The notes beneath the pieces were generated by a model. It ran no database searches and had not been told where the DNA came from. It was given only the letters and a program-made list of their open reading frames with translations. The position numbers and the translations under genes were made by a program. From NCBI GenBank assembly GCA_964464815.1, contig CAYXHF010000001.1, forward strand, positions 156,626-220,625: a DNA stretch of 64,000 bases, in the 5' to 3' direction. Shown here in pieces: positions 24,358-32,250 of the stretch. Source of the DNA: UBA11524 sp964464815. Lineage in GTDB: Bacteria; Bacillota; Clostridia; Christensenellales; Aristaeellaceae. Within the stretch, counting starts at the first letter, position 1. Every line of letters starts with the position of its first letter.

Positions 24358-25479
24358 ATGCAGCAGTATCCCGTTCGGACGATTGATTTGGAGGCATTGC
24401 GCGACAATGTGCGCTTGCTGAAATCGACCCTGCCGCAGGGCACAAAGCTGATGGGCGTTGTGAAAGCGGATGCCTATGGCCACGGTATTGTGAAGGTGGC
24501 TAAAGCGGCGCTGGAGGCAGGTGCATCTGCACTGGCGGTGGCGCGCACGGATGAGGGCGTTTTGCTCCGTCAGGCAGGAATTGATGCACCGATTCTGGTG
24601 CTGGGCGCGTCCTCGGAGGAAGAAATCGCCTCCGGTGTGGCGCATGAGCTGACGCTGACGGTCTGCACGCCGGAAATGGTGCTGACCATGGAAAGCTGCG
24701 CCAAGGCAAGCCAGAAGACGGCGCTGACGCACCTGAAGCTGGATACCGGCATGGGCCGCATCGGCGTGCGCACGGAGAATGAGGTCAAGGACGTGCTGCT
24801 GGCGCTGAAGCAGTGTCCTCATGTCTGCTTGACCGGTGCGTTCACGCATTTTGCGGATGCGGATGGCGACGATATGGCCTATACGCAGATGCAGCTGGAA
24901 CGCTTCCAGTGCCTGCTCAAGCTGCTGCCGGATGGCATTGTGCGCCACTGCGCCAACTCTGCGGCGATTCATCGTCTGCCGGAGGCGGCCATGGATATGG
25001 TGCGCGCTGGCATCTCCATGTATGGCAATCCACCGGTGAAAACGAATTTGCCCCTGCGCCCGGTAATGAACTGGCGCACGCAGGTGACATTCGTCAAAAC
25101 CGTCCAGCCGGGAGACAAAATCAGCTATGGCTGCACCTTCACGGCAACAAAGACCATGCGCCTGGCAACGGTGGCGTGCGGATACGGTGATGGCTATCAC
25201 CGCAATGCATCCAGCCGGGCGCAGGTGCTGATTCATGGCAAGCGTGCGATGGTGGTCGGACGTATCTGCATGGATCAGATGATGGTGGATGTGACGGATA
25301 TTCCCGATGTCAAGGCGGGCGATGAAGTCATTTTGATGGGTACGGATGGAGAGGAAACCATTACCCCTGATGAGCTTGGCTCATGGTCGGACACGATTGG
25401 ATATGAGGTCCTGCTTGCGGCCACGGATCGTGTGCGGCGCGTATGGCTGCATGAGCAAGGGGAGACAAACGCCCTGTAA
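24358..25479 (+). CDS. alr: Alanine racemase
   Basis: 373 residues from ATG 24358 (AAGGAAGGTGA upstream). VVKADAYGHG carries the Lys that binds pyridoxal phosphate; KISYGCTF and CGYGDGYHRNAS are in the C-terminal domain with the catalytic Tyr; VGRICMDQMMVDVT is a conserved late motif. The enzyme interconverts L- and D-alanine for peptidoglycan. In the class Clostridia some paralogs act on serine; the sequence gives no sign of that. Confidence 0.95.
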   Translation: MQQYPVRTIDLEALRDNVRLLKSTLPQGTKLMGVVKADAYGHGIVKVAKAALEAGASALAVARTDEGVLLRQAGIDAPILVLGASSEEEIASGVAHELTLTVCTPEMVLTMESCAKASQKTALTHLKLDTGMGRIGVRTENEVKDVLLALKQCPHVCLTGAFTHFADADGDDMAYTQMQLERFQCLLKLLPDGIVRHCANSAAIHRLPEAAMDMVRAGISMYGNPPVKTNLPLRPVMNWRTQVTFVKTVQPGDKISYGCTFTATKTMRLATVACGYGDGYHRNASSRAQVLIHGKRAMVVGRICMDQMMVDVTDIPDVKAGDEVILMGTDGEETITPDELGSWSDTIGYEVLLAATDRVRRVWLHEQGETNAL

Positions 25480-25565
25480 CCCATGCCCTTTGTTTGGGAT
25501 AGGAAGCAAAGAGATTCCAAAGCAGGTGGCAAGCAAGCCGCAAGGCAACGAAAGGTGAGAAAAAC

Positions 25566-26378
25566 ATGTCTGAAAAGAAAAAGAAGCCCAGCAATGTAAA
25601 GCCGGTTGGAAAACCCTTCCTGCGCGGAACGGCGCTGGATACCTCCTGCGTAGGTGGCGCACTGAAGTTCTGCCTGTATCTGGTGATGATGGGCATTGCG
25701 TTCCTGTTTATTGGCGCGGTGCTGAGCTTTGACAATTTCGCGCTGCGCGTGATCATCAATGGCGCATTGATTCTGCTGATGCTGATGATTCTCTTCCAGG
25801 CCGGCTCTGTGTCCGGCACGGTGGCGGTCAATGCAGGCGAATTGGCCTACCAGCGCAAGGAATCCGGCCGCATGCTCAATCAGGCGGAAATTAACGCCTG
25901 CTATCATCCGGTGAAGGGCTTCCTGACCGCGCTGATTGGCTCGATTCCGCTGATTGCGGCTGCGACGGCGCTGGCCCTGATGGCACAGCGTCAGATGACG
26001 AGCATTGGCGCATTGCCCTCCTGGGTGACGGCGCTGCAAAGCGATGTGGATACGGGTGCTGGTCTGGCGCTGTATGCCCAGCGCGACAGCCTGACGGCAG
26101 AAATGATTCTGCGCCTGATTATCCGCTCCTGCCTGATGCCGGTGGTCAGCATCATTGGTGCGAACAATAAGGATGCAATGCTGCTGATGGAGCAGCTCAG
26201 TCCCTTGCTGTGCTGTCTGCCGATGATTGCCTACGGCCTGGGCTATACGCAGGGTGTGCGTGTGCGTGCGATGGTGCATGCCAATATCGCCCTGGGCAAG
26301 AAGAAGGCCAAGAAAAAGGCCAACAAGGAACGCAAGGCCCGTGCGCAGCAGCCGCGTGGCCCGGAACAGTTGAACTGA
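25566..26378 (+). CDS. Membrane protein of unknown function
   Basis: 270 residues. A basic N-terminus (SEKKKKPSNVKPVGKP) leads into two membrane helices (about 35-80), then a polar stretch, a third helix (about 118-140), a further hydrophobic region near 180-225 and a very basic tail (GKKKAKKKANKERKARAQQP). I do not recognise a family. ATG 25566 follows AAAGGTGAG. It lies between alr and rsmD on the same strand, 86 nt and 25 nt away, and is probably co-transcribed. The charged ends suggest that both termini face the cytoplasm, possibly touching nucleic acid or anionic lipid, but this is only inference. Confidence 0.75.
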   Translation: MSEKKKKPSNVKPVGKPFLRGTALDTSCVGGALKFCLYLVMMGIAFLFIGAVLSFDNFALRVIINGALILLMLMILFQAGSVSGTVAVNAGELAYQRKESGRMLNQAEINACYHPVKGFLTALIGSIPLIAAATALALMAQRQMTSIGALPSWVTALQSDVDTGAGLALYAQRDSLTAEMILRLIIRSCLMPVVSIIGANNKDAMLLMEQLSPLLCCLPMIAYGLGYTQGVRVRAMVHANIALGKKKAKKKANKERKARAQQPRGPEQLN

Positions 26379-26403
26379 TTGTTTTTTCGGAGGATAGGAG
26401 AGC

Positions 26404-26961
26404 ATGCGCATCATTGGAGGAAGTGCCCGCGGAACCGTCATCGAAGCACCGCAGGGGCAGGACACACGGCCGACGCTGGATCGCGTGCGGGAGAATGTAT
26501 TCAACATTTTGCAGCAGCGTCTTCGCGGTGCGCGGGTGCTGGATTTGTTTTCCGGAAGCGGTGCGATGGCATTTGAAGCACTCAGCCGTGGCGCAAGTGA
26601 AGCGGTGCTGGTCGATAAGGATCGTCAGGCGCATCAGGTGGAGCAGCGCAATGGCCAAAAGCTCCGTATGACAGACCGCAGTCGCTTGCTTCTGATGGAC
26701 TGGTCGGCCGCGGTGACGCAGCTGACCCGCGCCGGAGAGAAGTTTGACCTGATTTTCCTCGACCCGCCGTATGCGATGCATGATTTGTCGGGCGTGATGG
26801 AGGCGCTTCGTCCGCTGATGCAGCCCGATGCGGTTATTTTGGTCGAGCATGAAGCAAAAACATTCCCCAGCGTGCCGGATGGGTTCGATTTGTACGACCA
26901 TCGCAAGTATGGCATTGCAGGCGTGAGCTTTTTCCGGCTGATGCATACGGAGGAAACGTGA
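26404..26961 (+). CDS. rsmD: 16S rRNA (guanine966-N2)-methyltransferase RsmD
   Basis: 185 residues. MRIIGGSARG opens the protein, VLDLFSGSGAMAFEALSRG is the SAM-binding motif I and DLIFLDPPYA is the catalytic motif IV of N2-guanine methyltransferases. It methylates G966 in 16S rRNA during 30S assembly. The rsmD-coaD pairing, here one nucleotide apart, is highly conserved in Firmicutes. Confidence 0.95.
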   Translation: MRIIGGSARGTVIEAPQGQDTRPTLDRVRENVFNILQQRLRGARVLDLFSGSGAMAFEALSRGASEAVLVDKDRQAHQVEQRNGQKLRMTDRSRLLLMDWSAAVTQLTRAGEKFDLIFLDPPYAMHDLSGVMEALRPLMQPDAVILVEHEAKTFPSVPDGFDLYDHRKYGIAGVSFFRLMHTEET

Positions 26962-26962
26962 T

Positions 26963-27481
26963 ATGGAGCGGATTGGCGTATATCCAGGGAGCTTTGATCC
27001 GGTGACGCTGGGACATGAGGATGTGATTCGCCGCGCGGCGCGTCTGTTTGACCATCTGATTGTGGCGGTGATGCATAATCCGCAGAAAAAGGGCTGCTTT
27101 CCGGTGGAGGAGCGCATGGCGCTGCTTCGGAAGCTGACGGCGGATTTACCCAACGTGTCGGTTGATTGCTGGGATGGCTTGCTGGTGGATTATGTGCGTG
27201 TGCATCAGGCGGCGGCAGTCGTTCGTGGCCTGCGTGCGGTAAGCGACTTTGAATCGGAGCTGACGATGGCACAGGTGAACAGCCATCTGCTACCGGGTAT
27301 GGAGACGGTGTTTTTCATGACGCGTCCGGAGCATTCCTGCATTTCTTCCTCTGCCGTGCGTGAAGCGGCATCCTTTGGTGCGGATATACACGATTTTGTT
27401 CCGGCATGCATTGCCGAAGACGTGGTAAAGCACTTTACACAGGAAAAAGATGAAAAGGAGGCCGCGCAACATGCTGAATAA
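26963..27481 (+). CDS. coaD: Phosphopantetheine adenylyltransferase CoaD
   Basis: 172 residues, usual length is about 160. GVYPGSFDPVTLGHEDVI holds the TxGH nucleotidyl-transfer motif; ISSSAVREAASFG is the second conserved motif. The enzyme transfers AMP from ATP to 4'-phosphopantetheine, the penultimate step of coenzyme A synthesis. GGAGG is 8 nt upstream of ATG. The last residues overlap the next gene's start by 11 nt. Confidence 0.95.
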   Translation: MERIGVYPGSFDPVTLGHEDVIRRAARLFDHLIVAVMHNPQKKGCFPVEERMALLRKLTADLPNVSVDCWDGLLVDYVRVHQAAAVVRGLRAVSDFESELTMAQVNSHLLPGMETVFFMTRPEHSCISSSAVREAASFGADIHDFVPACIAEDVVKHFTQEKDEKEAAQHAE

Positions 27482-28196
27482 CGATGCACCGATGAATCAG
27501 GGGACGACCAAACGAATTGACAACTTGCAGATGGCCCTGCAAGGGGTTGATATGCTGAAAAAGTATGTGAACGAAGCCATGACGCTGAGAGGGACAGCCT
27601 TTGTGAATAAGGGCGAAATGCTCAGTCAGCTGGTGGCGCTGGAAAACTGTCTGCCGGATGCGCTGACGGCGGCACAGCAGCTGTTGGAGCAGCGTGACGC
27701 CATTCTGACCACTGCCCATCAGGATGCTGAGGAGGCGCGCAAAATGGCCAAGGACGATGCCCAGCGCATGCTCGATGCGGCCAAGCGCGACGCCGCTACC
27801 AACCGAGAGGAAGGCGAGAAGCAGCGTCGCACTGCGCAGCAGGAAGCCGAACGGATTCGCAAGGAGGCCGAGGAGATGCGCGCCAAGGCCACTGAAAACG
27901 CGCAGGCAGCCGGACGGCAGGTGATAGATGCCGCCAATGCCGAGGCACAGCGGATTCTTTCCGCCGCACAGCAGGAGGCAAACCGTCGCGTATCGCGTGA
28001 GGAGGTCTACCAACAAGCTTGTCAGGAGGCGCAGACCATCACCTCTCAGGCGCTGGAGGACAAGCTGCACCAGCAGCAGCAGTGCCAGCAGTACGCCTCC
28101 GCACAGCTGGAAAGTCTGGACAAGTATCTGGTGTCGGTACTCAACGACATTCGTCGCGTGCGCAATCAGGTGCGTAATCAGGATTGCGGGGCATAA
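27471..28196 (+). CDS. Coiled-coil protein, DivIVA/ATPase-like, downstream of coaD
   Basis: 241 residues, Ala/Glu/Gln/Arg-rich. A short N-terminal part (about 1-75) is followed by a continuous heptad-like coiled coil (about 80-200) such as EEARKMAKDDAQRMLDAAKR and AEAQRILSAAQQEANRR. Start ATG 27471 follows AAAAGGAGG. Proteins of this shape are regularly found after rsmD-coaD in Clostridia and are sometimes named ATPase or DivIVA-like because of the coil alone; I see no Walker motif, so no ATPase role is supported. A structural or septum-related role is possible. Confidence 0.75.
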   Translation: MLNNDAPMNQGTTKRIDNLQMALQGVDMLKKYVNEAMTLRGTAFVNKGEMLSQLVALENCLPDALTAAQQLLEQRDAILTTAHQDAEEARKMAKDDAQRMLDAAKRDAATNREEGEKQRRTAQQEAERIRKEAEEMRAKATENAQAAGRQVIDAANAEAQRILSAAQQEANRRVSREEVYQQACQEAQTITSQALEDKLHQQQQCQQYASAQLESLDKYLVSVLNDIRRVRNQVRNQDCGA

Positions 28197-28206
28197 TACA
28201 AAAACT

Positions 28207-28257
28207 ACATCCATGACATTTCTTCTACTGATTTGTGGAAGGTCATGGATGTTTTTT
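28207..28257 (+). terminator. Terminator after the coiled-coil gene
   Basis: ACATCCATGAC (28207-28217) pairs perfectly with GTCATGGATGT (28242-28252) and is followed by T6. Confidence 0.88.
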
Positions 28258-28586
28258 GTTACGATTTTTCAAAAAGACGCAAAAGCATGAAAAAATTTTT
28301 GCTTTGTTACGAAATATTCACCTGGAATTCATGCTGATTTCATTTTTCGGCGGTATGATGTTCTTGCAAGCAGGGGAAAGCCACCATCCACTGCAAGCAA
28401 TCTCCTTTTTCCTGGTATCTCCTTTGGAGATGCCGAACCTCCCTATCCTCCATACAAGCAAAGGTCGTCAACGTGATGAGCGTTGGCGGCCTTTGTGATT
28501 TTGGCTTTTTGTTTGCCAAAGGAAGGGCGGCCGAATGCATCAATTTGCCAGCAGCTGCGCATCCTGTTTGGACAAGGAGGCGCGTC
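28258..28586 (+). other. Gene-free region with three consecutive hairpins
   Basis: No credible gene. CTTGCA (28363-28368) can pair with TGCAAG (28392-28397). GTATCTCC-TTT-GGAGATGC (28415-28433) is a tight hairpin. A 15-bp stem (28459-28473 with 28481-28495, G-U pairs included) is followed by a T-rich stretch, as in an intrinsic terminator or attenuator. It lies directly before the membrane-fusion gene, so it may be a leader or a separate small RNA. No clear promoter was found. Confidence 0.4.
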
Positions 28587-29489
28587 ATGACAAAGAAGTG
28601 GAAATGGGTATTGACGCTACTGACGGTGACGATTGTGCTGTGTGCAATCCTGCTTGTCCATCGTCCGGTCACGCTGGCATCTGGGGTACAGGTAGAAACG
28701 GGCCAATTATGCCGCTATGTCGGGCTTAGCGGAACGGTCGCCTATGCGCAGGAAACGCCTGTCACGGCGCAGAGCAGCGGCTTGCTGTCGGCCCTCTACG
28801 TATCCAGTGGAGAGCGCGTCACAGCCGGTCAGGCACTTGGACGTGTGGATGTGCAGATGCAGGAGGTGTCCGTCTCTGCGGCACTATCGCAGTGGCCAGA
28901 AGCGGATACTGCGGCTTTGGCGACGGCGCTGGAACAAAGCGTCCTGCGTGCGCCTGTTTCAGGTGTGGTGGACGGGATTGCCGTAATGGAGCATGCGCCC
29001 GTACAGGCAGGCATGATTACCATGCGCATTGCAACAGGTGAGCCGGATATTCTTTGCCCAGCTGTAGCGGCTGATGCGGAGAAGCTTTCGTGCGGGCAGG
29101 TGGCGAAAATCACCATCAGTGGCGAAGAACGCGGCTGGGCGCAAATTGCGGAGATTACGCCCATCACTACGGACAGTGGCACAACCTACCGCGTGCGCAT
29201 GGAACTGCTGGACGGCCTGACGCTTCCGCTGGGCGGCACGGTCAAGGCACAAATTGCCGTCGAGGAGCATCGGCAAGTGGCACTATTGCCTTTATCTGCC
29301 CTGACGGCGCGGGAAACAGTCTGGTGGTATCATGATGGGTATTGCACAGAAATCCCGGCGAATATCGTACAAACGGATGAAAATCATGCGTGGGTCAATC
29401 TGCCAGCAGGACTTGTGGTGCTGTATGGGGAATATAAGGAAGGCATGCATGTGCAGCTGACAGACATTCAGGAGGCGCAGGCCGGATGA
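28587..29489 (+). CDS. HlyD/MacA-like membrane-fusion (periplasmic adaptor) protein
   Basis: 300 residues from ATG 28587 with AAGGAGG 6 nt upstream. One N-terminal membrane helix (WVLTLLTVTIVLCAILLV), then a biotinyl-lipoyl-like beta domain: VTAQSSGLLSALYVSSGERV and LRAPVSGVVDGIAVMEHAPV are the two halves of that motif, with almost no alpha-hairpin between them. A beta-barrel domain follows. Such proteins couple an ABC permease to extracytoplasmic substrate. The permease gene overlaps its stop (ATGA). The very short hairpin is typical of Gram-positive adaptors. Confidence 0.85.
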   Translation: MTKKWKWVLTLLTVTIVLCAILLVHRPVTLASGVQVETGQLCRYVGLSGTVAYAQETPVTAQSSGLLSALYVSSGERVTAGQALGRVDVQMQEVSVSAALSQWPEADTAALATALEQSVLRAPVSGVVDGIAVMEHAPVQAGMITMRIATGEPDILCPAVAADAEKLSCGQVAKITISGEERGWAQIAEITPITTDSGTTYRVRMELLDGLTLPLGGTVKAQIAVEEHRQVALLPLSALTARETVWWYHDGYCTEIPANIVQTDENHAWVNLPAGLVVLYGEYKEGMHVQLTDIQEAQAG

Positions 29490-30622
29490 CGCTCCAGGAT
29501 GCGGCGGCGTTTGCGCTGACCAGCTTGCGTGGCAACCCGATAAAATCGCTCCTGACGGTGCTGGGCCTGGCGGTTGGCGTGGGCGCGGTGCTGACAGTGC
29601 TTGCGCTTGGAGACGCAGGAGAGGTGCGTGTGGAGCAGGAAATCGACCGTCTGGGCGTGGACAAGGTATGGATTGTGGCGGAAAGCCAGGAGCAGCCCCT
29701 GACAGCGCAGTGCAGAGAGGCACTGGCGGCACTGGATGTATCGATGTGCCTGGGTGCTTCCACGGCTGATGCCGTTTCGCTGGGTGACACGATACTGCTG
29801 GCACAGGTATCCGGCTATGATGCAGGACTGAACGCGGTGCATCATCCGCAGGTGGTCAAGGGACGCGGCTTCACGGAATACGACATGAACGGCGCATGTG
29901 TATGCTTGCTGGATACGACACTGGCGGAGCGACTGCATGCGTCCAGCGGCGATTGGGTCGATTGTGGCATGCGGCGCTATTGGGTGGCCGGCATTGTAAC
30001 GGGCATGCCGATTCAAACCGCCATGAGTGGCACAGGAACGCTGCTTCTGCCACTACAAACGTGGCAGGATGCCTACAGCGCCTTGCCACTGACGGAGTTG
30101 TCCATTTCGGTGCCTGACGGCGAAAAAGCCGCCACGCTGGCCCAACAGGCACTAGCGTGCCTTGCGGGACAGCAGGGGAGCTACAGCGCGGTGTCGCTGG
30201 AAAACGAGATTGACGCGGCGCGGAGTGTCGTGCGCATTTTCGTGATGGTTTTGTCCTGCGTGGCGTTTGTGTGCGTGCTGACGGGTGGCATCGGCGTGAT
30301 GAACGTGCTGCTGATTTCCGTGCGGGAGCGGCGGCGTGAGATTGGGCTGATTAAAGCAGTTGGCAGCACGTCGGAGCAGGTGGCACAGCTCTTTTTGCTG
30401 GAGGCGGTGGCGTATGCGCTGCTGGGTGGCAGCCTCGGGTGCTTGCTCGGCATGGGCATGACAGCGCTGTTTGGCCGCATGATCGGCCTTGATGCCGTGG
30501 TGCATGGGACACAAATGGTTCTGCTGCTTTTTGCGGCAGCCGGGTTGGGCATTCTTTGCGGCGTTTTGCCAGCAGGGAAGGCGGCAGCACTGCCACCGGC
30601 CACAGCACTTCGCACAGAGTAA
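29486..30622 (+). CDS. FtsX/MacB-type ABC transporter permease
   Basis: 378 residues. MacB topology: one helix near the N-terminus (LLTVLGLAVGVGAVLTVLAL), an extracytoplasmic domain of about 200 residues, and three C-terminal helices including GGIGVMNVLLISVRERRREIGLIKAVGS, the FtsX-family signature. It would act with the adaptor encoded just upstream in export of a peptide or toxic compound, or as a mechanotransmission module. No cognate MacB/LolD-like ATPase gene is next to it; the MsmK ATPase that follows belongs to another family and has its own promoter. Confidence 0.88.
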   Translation: MTLQDAAAFALTSLRGNPIKSLLTVLGLAVGVGAVLTVLALGDAGEVRVEQEIDRLGVDKVWIVAESQEQPLTAQCREALAALDVSMCLGASTADAVSLGDTILLAQVSGYDAGLNAVHHPQVVKGRGFTEYDMNGACVCLLDTTLAERLHASSGDWVDCGMRRYWVAGIVTGMPIQTAMSGTGTLLLPLQTWQDAYSALPLTELSISVPDGEKAATLAQQALACLAGQQGSYSAVSLENEIDAARSVVRIFVMVLSCVAFVCVLTGGIGVMNVLLISVRERRREIGLIKAVGSTSEQVAQLFLLEAVAYALLGGSLGCLLGMGMTALFGRMIGLDAVVHGTQMVLLLFAAAGLGILCGVLPAGKAAALPPATALRTE

Positions 30623-30713
30623 TTTGGGCAAAGTGTCTACAAAAACCGCTATTTTTGAACCATGCAATACATTCTGCACAAGGAATTGCAAAAAGAATTG
30701 GCAAGTCAGTCAA

Positions 30714-30742
30714 TTTACGATTTGGCGAAAAAAAGGTATAAT
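30714..30742 (+). promoter_or_regulatory. Promoter for the MsmK/UgpC ATPase gene
   Basis: TTTACG at 30714-30719, 17-nt spacer, TATAAT at 30737-30742, giving a leader of about 128 nt. Confidence 0.75.
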
Positions 30743-30761
30743 AACCACAGTGGCAAGCACA

Positions 30762-30824
30762 GGGGTTGTTCCCCGGCGCAAGCGGAAAAAGCAATGGCTT
30801 GTTCCCTGGCGTTCCTCAAGGAAC
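30762..30824 (+). repeat. Direct repeats and hairpins in the msmK-type leader
   Basis: TTGTTCCCCGGCG (30766-30778) recurs as TTGTTCCCTGGCG (30799-30811). The first copy forms GGGG-TTGTT-CCCC (30762-30774); the second is followed by GTTCC-TCAA-GGAAC (30811-30824). The GGAAC arm could alternatively pair with the GTTCC in either repeat. Confidence 0.55.
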
Positions 30825-30876
30825 ACCTGCCGCTAGCCAATGAATCTACTGATTATTCGTGAGGAGGAACCTAATT

Positions 30877-32031
30877 ATGGCAAGTGTATCCCTGCAGCAC
30901 ATCTACAAGGTGTACGCGGGCGGCGTGACGGCTGTCAGCGATTTCAATCTCGACATCAAGGACAAGGAATTCATCGTTCTGGTCGGTCCTTCCGGCTGCG
31001 GTAAGTCTACCACCCTGCGCATGGTCGCCGGTCTGGAAGAAATCTCCGACGGTGAACTGTACATCGGCGAGAAGCTGGTCAACGACGTCGCTCCGAAGGA
31101 TCGCGATATCGCCATGGTGTTCCAGAACTACGCTCTGTATCCGCATATGACCGTGTTCGACAACATGGCTTTCGGTCTGAAGCTGCGTAAGACCCCCAAG
31201 GACGAAATCAAGCGTCGCGTGGAAGAAGCTGCCCGCATCCTGGGCATCGACCACCTGCTGAACCGTAAGCCGAAGGCTCTGTCCGGCGGTCAGCGTCAGC
31301 GTGTTGCTCTGGGCCGTGCTATCGTCCGTGAGCCGAAGGTCTTCCTGTTCGACGAACCGCTGTCCAACCTGGACGCCAAGCTGCGCGTGCAGATGCGTAC
31401 CGAAATCACCAAGCTGCATCAGCGCCTGCAGACCACCTTTATCTATGTTACCCATGACCAGACCGAAGCTATGACCATGGCTTCCCGTATCGTGGTTATG
31501 AAGGACGGCGTTGTGCAGCAGGTGGATACTCCCCAGAACCTGTACGACTTCCCGGCCAATGAGTTCGTCGCTGGCTTCATCGGCTCTCCGCAGATGAACT
31601 TCTTCGACGTTCGCCTCAAGCGCGAAAACAACGAGGTTGTTGCTTACTTCGGCGACAACAAGATCGTTGTTCCGCAGGGCAAGGTTTCCAAGTTCGTGGA
31701 CGAGTCCTATGTCGGCCGTGAGGTCGTGATGGGCATCCGTCCTGAGAACATCCATGACGACGAGATGTTCCTGGCCAACGCGACCGACGCGACCATCAAC
31801 GTGAAGGTTGAAGTGACTGAGAAGATGGGTTCTGAGACCTATCTGTATCTGACCACCAGCGGCAAGGAAGGCAACATCATCGCCCGCGTGAATCCGCGCA
31901 CGACCTCCACGGCTGGCGCTGATATCAAGGTGGCGTTCGACGTCAACCACCTGCACTTCTTCGACAAGGAAACCGCTCGCACCATCCTGGTGTCTGACGC
32001 TGTTCCCGCTCCTGTCAGCCTGAAGAAGTAA
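30877..32031 (+). CDS. MsmK/UgpC/MalK-type sugar ABC transporter ATPase
   Basis: 384 residues from ATG 30877 (GAGGAGGAA upstream). GPSGCGKSTT (Walker A), LSGGQRQRVALGRA (signature), VFLFDEPLSNLDAK (Walker B) and the H-loop YVTHDQTEA mark a complete nucleotide-binding domain; residues from about 235 form the C-terminal MalK/TOBE regulatory fold (VMGIRPENIHDDE). In Firmicutes one such ATPase powers several carbohydrate importers whose loci lack their own. Here it stands alone with promoter, long leader and terminator, fitting that shared role. Codon use (many GCT, CGT, GTT and AAG) differs from neighbours and suggests high expression. Confidence 0.93.
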   Translation: MASVSLQHIYKVYAGGVTAVSDFNLDIKDKEFIVLVGPSGCGKSTTLRMVAGLEEISDGELYIGEKLVNDVAPKDRDIAMVFQNYALYPHMTVFDNMAFGLKLRKTPKDEIKRRVEEAARILGIDHLLNRKPKALSGGQRQRVALGRAIVREPKVFLFDEPLSNLDAKLRVQMRTEITKLHQRLQTTFIYVTHDQTEAMTMASRIVVMKDGVVQQVDTPQNLYDFPANEFVAGFIGSPQMNFFDVRLKRENNEVVAYFGDNKIVVPQGKVSKFVDESYVGREVVMGIRPENIHDDEMFLANATDATINVKVEVTEKMGSETYLYLTTSGKEGNIIARVNPRTTSTAGADIKVAFDVNHLHFFDKETARTILVSDAVPAPVSLKK

Positions 32032-32047
32032 TTCTTGCTTCCTCACG

Positions 32048-32087
32048 AGAGCCATCTTCTCCGCTTATGGAGAGGATGGCTCTTTTT
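32048..32087 (+). terminator. Terminator after the MsmK/UgpC gene
   Basis: AGAGCCATCTTCTCC (32048-32062) pairs with GGAGAGGATGGCTCT (32069-32083), followed by a T5 run. Confidence 0.92.
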
Positions 32088-32176
32088 GAAACGAGCAAAG
32101 AACATGCGTTCTTGTGACATATTCACAAAATATTTACGATTTTGGCGAAAAACCGCTTTTCTCAAACGCAAAAGTG

Positions 32177-32185
32177 TGGTATACT
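32177..32185 (+). promoter_or_regulatory. Extended -10 promoter for the CdaR-like regulator
   Basis: TGGTATACT at 32177-32185 is an extended -10 element, with a T-rich -35 area and no clear hexamer, about 65 nt before the start. Confidence 0.55.
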
Positions 32186-32250
32186 GAAAGGGAGAATTCA
32201 AGGAGAGCCTTCGCCCCAAAAGGGAAGGCTTGAAAGGAGCAACTTCCGTA

